Source of the DNA: Cryptomeria japonica
Taxonomy: Eukaryota; Streptophyta; Pinopsida; Cupressales; Cupressaceae
Reading direction: 5' to 3'
Length of the DNA: 64,000 bases
Assembly (NCBI RefSeq): GCF_030272615.1
Contig: NC_081406.1
Coordinates: 403,200,939 to 403,264,938, forward strand
In this document: positions 58,004 through 64,000 of the stretch, piece by piece
Layout of the letters: each line of letters starts with the position of its first letter
Position numbering within the stretch: position 1 is the first letter of the stretch
Notes under the pieces: generated by a model
The model's input: the letters and a program-made list of their open reading frames with translations, nothing else
The model's database searches: none
Told to the model about the DNA's origin: nothing
Made by a program: the position numbers and the translations under genes

Positions 58004-60148
58004 GTACATCAACATTGGATGAGAAGGATGTACAGGTCACCGGTATGCTATGTGGATGCAAAAAAATAGGACTCCCACTAGACAGAGATGTTGTCACCAT
58101 GTGAAGAGATGACTAACAATGAGTGTGCTCAACTAGATCACATGTGTTTGTTTGAAGATATGCTACACAAACAGGGAAGCCACATGAGTATAGTGTAGGA
58201 TGCAGATGACAAGATCCACTCCCACCGATAAGTGGAGCTTATCTCCTATTATGCAAAGTGTGCATCATAGTTATATGAGATAAGGAAGAAGAGATAAAAG
58301 TAGGTGTTTGAAGGCTCACACTCGATTTACTGGTGTAACAAATGGATGGATCAAGTGCATGAAATTAGGGATATGCACTAGACTGACATAGAAGGCATGC
58401 TGAGTTTTTGAGACAGATGAAGAAGTGATGGGTTTGTCATCTTTGACAAACTGATTGAGATGATGTCCTATCTGATGATGAAGAAGGCAAGACTGAGCAA
58501 ATACAGATAAGAGAGGGTAACTGGCATGTAGATGTCTCAGATGGAAATAGTTGTAGGTTAATGGCATGGTGTCATCAAGGGTTTTACTGGTATGTATGTC
58601 CACCAGTAATGCAATAAAGTGCAGATGTCGAAGACTCCCATCTGATGAAGATGTGCATAAGGTAGGTTTGCAAGAGTGTTGACTGGTTGAGTGTTCCACC
58701 AGAAGAGAAGAAGAGTGTAAGGTTGATGACATACCAGTTAAGGGTTTAACTGATAGGGTGAGTAAACCAATAGAAGAACCCAAAAATGGAGTTGGTTGGT
58801 AATCCCATCCATACCGACATAGATGACCTAATAGAGGTGGATGCTAACACAAAGGCCACATGGAGGTGAAGTGGCATGCATGCAAAAGTTGGCATGTTAA
58901 GTCGGTGAAGTATCATGCGACGAGGTAGATAATGATAGGTCAACATTTATGTCGACTGCAAGATTCATGGGCTGCACAACAGAGGTTTGCGGCTCCAAGT
59001 CAGGAGGACAACAAAGATCCATCTCAAACTGATTGAGAAGATTGAGCTAGGTGAAGAAAAAACCACAAAACCATTCTTGGTGATCGACCAAGAGATCCGT
59101 TGATAGGTTAAATGTAGATTGCCAAAAATAGAAGGCGTGATTAGGAAGGCACAACAATGGCAGGATTGATTGTGAGTTATAGTTCATCAATATAGGTGAT
59201 AGGATAGAATGAGATATGATTGGATTTGGTTTGCCTCGAGGTTGATGAGGAAACCCTAACCACCCAAAATTTGAATTGGCTTTTGGCGGAAAAAATGGGT
59301 TATAAATATGCAAGCCAAAATCAGAGAAGGTTGCCATTGAATGAGGGAGTGTTGCTGCATGTGAGAAGAAAACATTCAAGTTCTCACCAAGAAGAAGAAG
59401 AAGAGACTGAGCATGAGGAAGACCATAGTTGAAGTGTTCAACTAACAACATAAGTACAAAACCGACAGTGACCATATTGAAAGAGAAGAAGTGCAAACGA
59501 TTGGAGAGAATGTAGGCATAGAACCGAAATAGTGTGGTACCAATGGAGAGCAACGGTGTAGCAAAGAGAATAGAGAACCGGTAAAGTGCAAAACTGACAG
59601 AGAGTAGAACCAACAGAGAAGGAGAAGAGGGTAAACCGACAAGAGTGCAAAAGAGAGTAAGGTTGCAATAGTGAGAGGGTAAGCAGAGTACCGACAGTGA
59701 ATTGGATAGAAGATCCAACAGAGAGATTTACAGAAGAGTTACAAAATCCATTTGTAACAAGACTATTACTTTTGTATTTGAATATACTCATTGTAGATCA
59801 TTGAGTTGTATCTCGGTGTAGGGGTTGTAGCTCCTTGGGTTGGTGCCCTAAAATCAAGGGTTGGTGCCCTAAACATTATAATAAGAGATTCATTGTGAGG
59901 CTGGATTGGAGCAGTAGACTCCAACAACATTTGTCACTGAGGTTTTTCCCATCTTGTGTTTTTCTCGTATATACTGGTGTTATATGATGTCTCCTTGTGT
60001 GTGATTGTATTGAGTAATCTCTCCTTAGCATAACGGTAGGCTATATTATCCTTAGTATGTTAACCGGTACATATACTTAAGATTTTAAGGGAGAATAATT
60101 TGAGAACCACTGATTCATCCCCCTCTCAGTGGTACATTGTGTCTAACA
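58004..60148 (+). repeat. Copia-5 5' LTR (left boundary approximate)
   Basis: The right end is clear: CTGATTCATCCCCCTCTCAG, then TGTCTAACA and a primer site. The left end is set where Copia-4 integrase coding stops, at a TGTACATCAACATTGG start. At 2.1 kb it is long for this group, so an unseen insertion or other sequence may be included. Open frames on the minus strand (58316-58783, 59047-59718) show no domain and are taken as chance. Confidence 0.55.
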
Positions 60149-60150
60149 AT

Positions 60151-60162
60151 TGGTATCAAAGC
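60151..60162 (+). other. Copia-5 primer-binding site
   Basis: TGGTATCAAAGC differs by one base from the usual TGGTATCAGAGC. Confidence 0.8.
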
Positions 60163-60221
60163 CCTAGGTTCCCAGTTGATAAGATTTCTCTAGCTTGGGT
60201 AGATTCTAACTTAAGGACACA

Positions 60222-60336
60222 ATGGTCTATTTAGTGTCAATCCCTACTTTGATATTTGATGGTTCAAACTATTCCATGTGGAGTTCCAGGATGGAAGTCT
60301 ACTTGTCCTCCCTAGGGTTTGATATGTGGATGTCTG
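60222..60336 (+). pseudogene. Copia-5 Gag start, cut by Copia-6
   Basis: From the ATG at 60222: MVYLVSIPTLIFDGSNYSMW, then SSRMEVYLSSLGFDMW. The FDGSNYSMWSSRMEVYL block is the standard copia Gag opening. The stretch has no stop and ends where the Copia-6 LTR begins (left flank GTCTG), so Copia-5 may have been in better shape when hit. Confidence 0.8.
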
Positions 60337-61556
60337 TGTTGGCCATTTGGTAGAATTGATTATGTGTTGCATTAATGTTTTGTCATTGATGCCAACACTA
60401 GCTATTTGGATGCTTTACTGACACCCTTCTGGTCTTAGTAGGTTGAGTGGTTTCTAGTTAACTTGGATCTTGCATGATCTAGTAGGCTCTTGTATAGTTT
60501 GGCAATGGAATTGGTTTGTTCATGATACTCATGCTCATATTTGGTCAATTGGTTTTTGTTTGGTGATCAGATTCTATCCTTCTTGCTTAGAAGCTTGGTT
60601 TCTAGTTCCGGCAAGGGTTTCACCGGTAGAGATTTTGATGAAGATCTTTGATGAATTGCATAAGTGGTGTTGGTGTAGCTTTTGGTGGAGTTTCAAGATA
60701 CTGTTGGTGATCATGTTTGAGACTTGGTGATTGGAGATCATTGCTGAAGTGTGTGGACCTATAGTGGGTCCCGGTTGATCTAAGTTATAAAGTGGCTTTA
60801 ATGTAACATGTGGATTGGACCTATCGATGTATTTTTGAGATGTCTTATGTGTTAGATATTATTTGTTTGGTCTAAGGCCAACATGGTTAGTAATTATGTA
60901 ATTGGTTTATTATCTGGTGGCTGACCTAATTGTTTATGGTCGAGGGTTTGTATATATAGATGTAAGATCTCATTGTAGATCATCATGGTTATGTTAGAGG
61001 TTATGGTCAAGGAATGTAATGTGTGAATAATATAATATCATTCAGGTAGAGGAGTTGGTCCATCATTGGAGATCGAATTGGGTTTATGTAAGATGATTTA
61101 GTCCTCCAGTACTGAGCTTAACCAAAACTATATTCAGGCATAGAAGATGCTATCTTTTGCAGTTCAACACTTCTCCGAATTGTAGTCTAGATTTATATGT
61201 AGTCAGTCAGGCTCCTTTTGTGATGAGCAATATGCTCTAGGCTATTGGACTTCCTGCAAGTGTAGGCCCCTCAATTGTAATTCACATACTTACTACAAAA
61301 GTATTATTTGACTGTGGGTAGGCTTCCCACCGTGGTTTTTCCCTTTACTAGGTTTTCCACTTACAAATCTTGGTGTCATGTGGATGGTGTTTATTCTATG
61401 ATTATTGTCTATGATTAATTGGTTTATCTATTATTTCAGTATTAATGTTTTGGGTTCTGGTATTAAAGTTTAAATTGCTTATGGTTCTGGTAATCTATGA
61501 CAACTGATTTACCCCCCCCCTCTTAATTGTCTTCTAGTTATTTGAATTGTCTAACA
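60337..61556 (+). repeat. Copia-6 5' LTR
   Basis: It starts TGTTGGCCATTTGG and ends TTGTCTAACA. It has TGTCATTGATGCCAACA near the start and ACCCCCCCCTCTTAATTG near the end, the shared copia signatures of this window. Confidence 0.88.
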
Positions 61557-61558
61557 AT

Positions 61559-61569
61559 TGGTATCAGAG
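61559..61569 (+). other. Copia-6 primer-binding site
   Basis: TGGTATCAGAG, initiator tRNA-Met type, two bases after the LTR. Confidence 0.88.
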
Positions 61570-61614
61570 ATTTGGTCCTCTCTATAGAAAGCTTAACCGC
61601 TTGAGGAAGATCCT

Positions 61615-62600
61615 ATGGCATCTAACAGTTCAAGTTCATCTAGTTCTTCAGGAGCTAGCTTTCAAAGAGATATTTTGAGGCTTCATGGAATAAATTACAT
61701 AGTATGGAAGATTTAGATGGAGACTCATCTGAGATGTCTTGGCAAGGAGATTTGGGAGATCACATAGAATGGTGTCACACCCTATAATCTGGGATCTGAC
61801 AATCCTCCTCCAGTAAACCTAGACAAGGAGCTTGAGAATAATTGTAGAGCAAGAGAAGCCCTCTTGTATGCACTTTCTAATCAACAAATAATGGGATTAA
61901 CCAACAAATCATCTGGAAAGGATATATGAGATAAGTTGGAGAATCTTAATGAAGGCGACCCTACAGTGAAGATTGCTAAATTTGATGGTTATCGGGTGAA
62001 ATATGAAAACCTGAACATGGAAGAAGATGAAAGGATTACTACATTCATGAAAAGGGTAAATGAGATTTTTATGGGAATTCAATGTTTTGTGGTGGAACTT
62101 TGAGCGAAGATGAAATTGTTTCTAAAGTTCTGAGAGCCCTACCACCCGCTTACAAAATGAAGGCTACTACTATTAATGAGTTGAGAACAATGGCTAATAC
62201 ATCTGTCAACATAGATACTTTGGTTGAGAAACTATCTACTTTTGAGCTTGAAGAATTTGGACCTTCTGGAGCTATGAAGACTGAACCTACTTTTCATGCA
62301 TCTACATTTTGCAACTAGTAAGAAAGACTAGAAAGCTTTGTATGCAAAGGAATTGGAAGATATGAAGAGAGAAGATTATCAGTTTGAGAAACTTGAAGCA
62401 CTATTTTATAGAACAGTACCTAAAGGAGTGGTAGGAAGTAAGTATGAAGGAAAAATACCTTTTTAAATGTTTTGCATGTAATAAGATTGGTCATTTTGCA
62501 TCTAGATGTCTTGAAAGGAATTAAAGATTTGAAAAAAGAGTTAGAAGATCATTTAAGCCTAACCCTCGATATCAGAACAAGTATAAGTACAAGAAAAACA
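61615..62600 (+). pseudogene. Copia-6 Gag
   Basis: ATG at 61615 (MASNSSSSSSSSGASFQRD). The Gag core reads LRLHGINYIVWKI, a TAG, then THLRCLGKEIWEIT. CRAREALLYALSNQQIMGLT and LSEDEIVSKVLRALPPAYKM follow after a frameshift near 62085. The zinc knuckle near 62480 is intact (CFACNKIGHFASRC) but in a shifted frame. A Ser-rich start distinguishes it from Copia-2 and Copia-4. Confidence 0.85.
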
Positions 62601-64000
62601 AAGACAAATCATGCTACATAGCGGATGAGGAAGGCATTACTGATTTTGATGATGAACTGACATAAGACTCTGCTAGTGGTTTCAGCAATGGGAAGGAATG
62701 GGTGTTCCTGGATATCAAGGAAGATGATCTGGCACTGGAAGAGAATGTACCTAAAGAGAAGGAACTTGCTACTAAAATTGAAGACAAGGATGAATGGGTA
62801 ATTGACTGCGGATGTTCACATGATATGACTAGAGATAAAGGGAAGTTTATGTCTTTGCAAGAATTTGATGGTGGTCTAGTTAGATTTGGAGATGAAAAAG
62901 CATGTATGATCAAAGGAAAAGGAACAATATCATTGGATGGTAAGAACAATACTGATAATGTTTATTATGTTGAAGGTTTAAGGCATAATCTTTTGAGTGT
63001 AGGACAATTGGTAGATAAGGAATTTCAATTACAGTTCAAGGATGGAAAATACAAAATCATTAATAGATCTGGTTTGGAGATTGCAACCGGTACATAGACG
63101 AAAGGTAATATATTTTATTTCAACTCCGGTGAGAAAACATGTTTGACTACATAGATTGATGAGAGTTGGCTATGTTATAAAAGGATGTGAATTTTGATTG
63201 CATTGTGAAGATCAGTTCAACTGAGGCAGTTAGGGATATACCTAAGATTATGAAGCCCTATAATCTTATATGTAAAGAATGTCAAATGGGTAAACAGGTC
63301 AGAACCTCTTTTAGGAGTATACAAGACAAATCAAATGATGTTCTTGATCTTATTCATACTGATTTGTGTGTCCCTACTAGAGTTAAAAGTTTTCAAGGTG
63401 ATAGATATTTCATGATAATCATTGATGATTATTCTAGAATGATGTGGGTTACTTTTCTTAAGGGAAAATCTGAAGCATTTGAAAAGTTTAAAATCTTTAA
63501 GGCTAAAGTGGAAACTCAGACAAGATTGAAGATTAAATGTTTGAGGTCAGATCATCGAGGAGAATTCACATCCGATGAGTTTAATAACTTTTGTGAGAAG
63601 CATGGTATAAGAAGATAATTTTCTACTCCCCAAACACCTCAACGGAATGGAGTTGTGGAAAGGAAGAACAAAACTATCTTGGATGCTACTAGAACAATGA
63701 TGATGGAAGCTAGTCTACCTCATATCTACTAGAGAGAAGCAGTGAGCACAACAATTTATACATTCAACAGAGTACATATCAAAGGAGAAACCAGAAAGAC
63801 ACCTTATGAATTATGGTTTGGCAATACACCTACAATTAAGTATTTCAGAATTTTTGGTAGTAAATGTTATATCAGGAGAGATGATATTATTGGGAAATTT
63901 GATCCTAGATGTGATGAAGGCATATTTCTTGGTTATTCTAATGAAAACAAAGCATATAGATGTTATAACAAGATTGCAAACAATTATGGAGAGTGCTAAT
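62601..64000 (+). pseudogene. Copia-6 protease and integrase, running off the edge
   Basis: The protease site is EWVIDCGCSHDMTRDKGK (C replaces S in D-S-G). LYVEGLKHNLLS-type sequence follows with GQLVDKEFQLQFK intact. GAG-pre-integrase has ICKECQMGKQVRTSF. Integrase shows LDLIHTDLCVPTRVKSFQGD, IIIDDYSRMMWVTFLKGKSE, LRSDHRGEFTSDEF, NGVVERKNKTIL with the catalytic Glu, and TPYELWFGNTPTIKYFRIFG. There are a few stops (TAG at 63096 and 63152, TAA at 63616, TAG at 63730). RT and the 3' LTR are outside the window. Confidence 0.88.

Noticed and set aside
58316-59791. Minus-strand frames up to 223 codons in the Copia-5 LTR region
   Set aside because: Ser/Leu/Phe-rich with no motif, and they lie within the likely LTR; chance openness cannot be excluded, and I see no support for a gene.
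1-64000. tRNA, rRNA, riboswitch or organelle-derived sequence
   Set aside because: None seen by eye on either strand; tRNA-like matches are limited to the short primer-binding sites.

Overview
The window is nuclear plant DNA made almost entirely of old, nested LTR retrotransposons. It is AT-rich, has no bacterial features, and contains no intact cellular gene. Ty1/copia, Ty3/gypsy and L1-type LINE sequences are all present. The nesting is deep, the decay heavy and the LTRs long, which suggests a large-genome seed plant, possibly a conifer. The species is inference; the retroelement content is read directly from motifs.

Layout. 1-713 may hold one or two exons of a host gene. 1430-3995 is a 5'-truncated LINE on the minus strand. 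3996-6013 is AT-rich spacer with a CA/TG-rich microsatellite. From 6014 to the right edge the sequence is a nest. The outermost element is a minus-strand copia (Copia-1). Its 3' LTR and reverse transcriptase/RNase H lie at 6014-7917, and its integrase, protease and Gag end lie at 39398-40827. Between these halves sit Tat-2 (7918 to about 12 kb, broken) and the plus-strand Copia-2 (about 12555-39397). Copia-2 is itself split by a chromovirus (13273-19465, TSD ACAGG/ATAGG) inside gag and by a 13.6-kb gypsy element, Tat-1 (21708-35271, TSD GAAAC), inside the reverse transcriptase. A solo LTR (37663-39074, TSD AGTGA) splits its 3' LTR. To the right each element is cut by the next: LARD-2 (40828) by Copia-3 (42096), Copia-3 by Copia-4 (54711), Copia-4 by Copia-5 (about 58004), Copia-5 by Copia-6 (60337, running off the edge). 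Copia-3 also carries a solo LTR (45221-45964, TSD CCTAT) and a complete non-autonomous element, LARD-1 (47816-54260, TSD CTAAG).

Most notable content. Two different gypsy-like elements each carry a plant mobile domain (PMD) gene antisense to the element, between the internal region and the 3' LTR. Each has its own TATA-like box and an apparent short first exon. One (PMD-B, 31548-32444) still has a 298-codon open frame; the other (PMD-A, 9027-11780) is broken by stops. Copia-3 has a copia-type Gag with several zinc knuckles, but where pol should be it has a run of unrecognised reading frames.

Most breaks in the coding relics are TAG where CAG is expected or TGA where CGA is expected. That fits long-term deamination of methylated cytosines, so the whole stretch looks like silenced heterochromatin.
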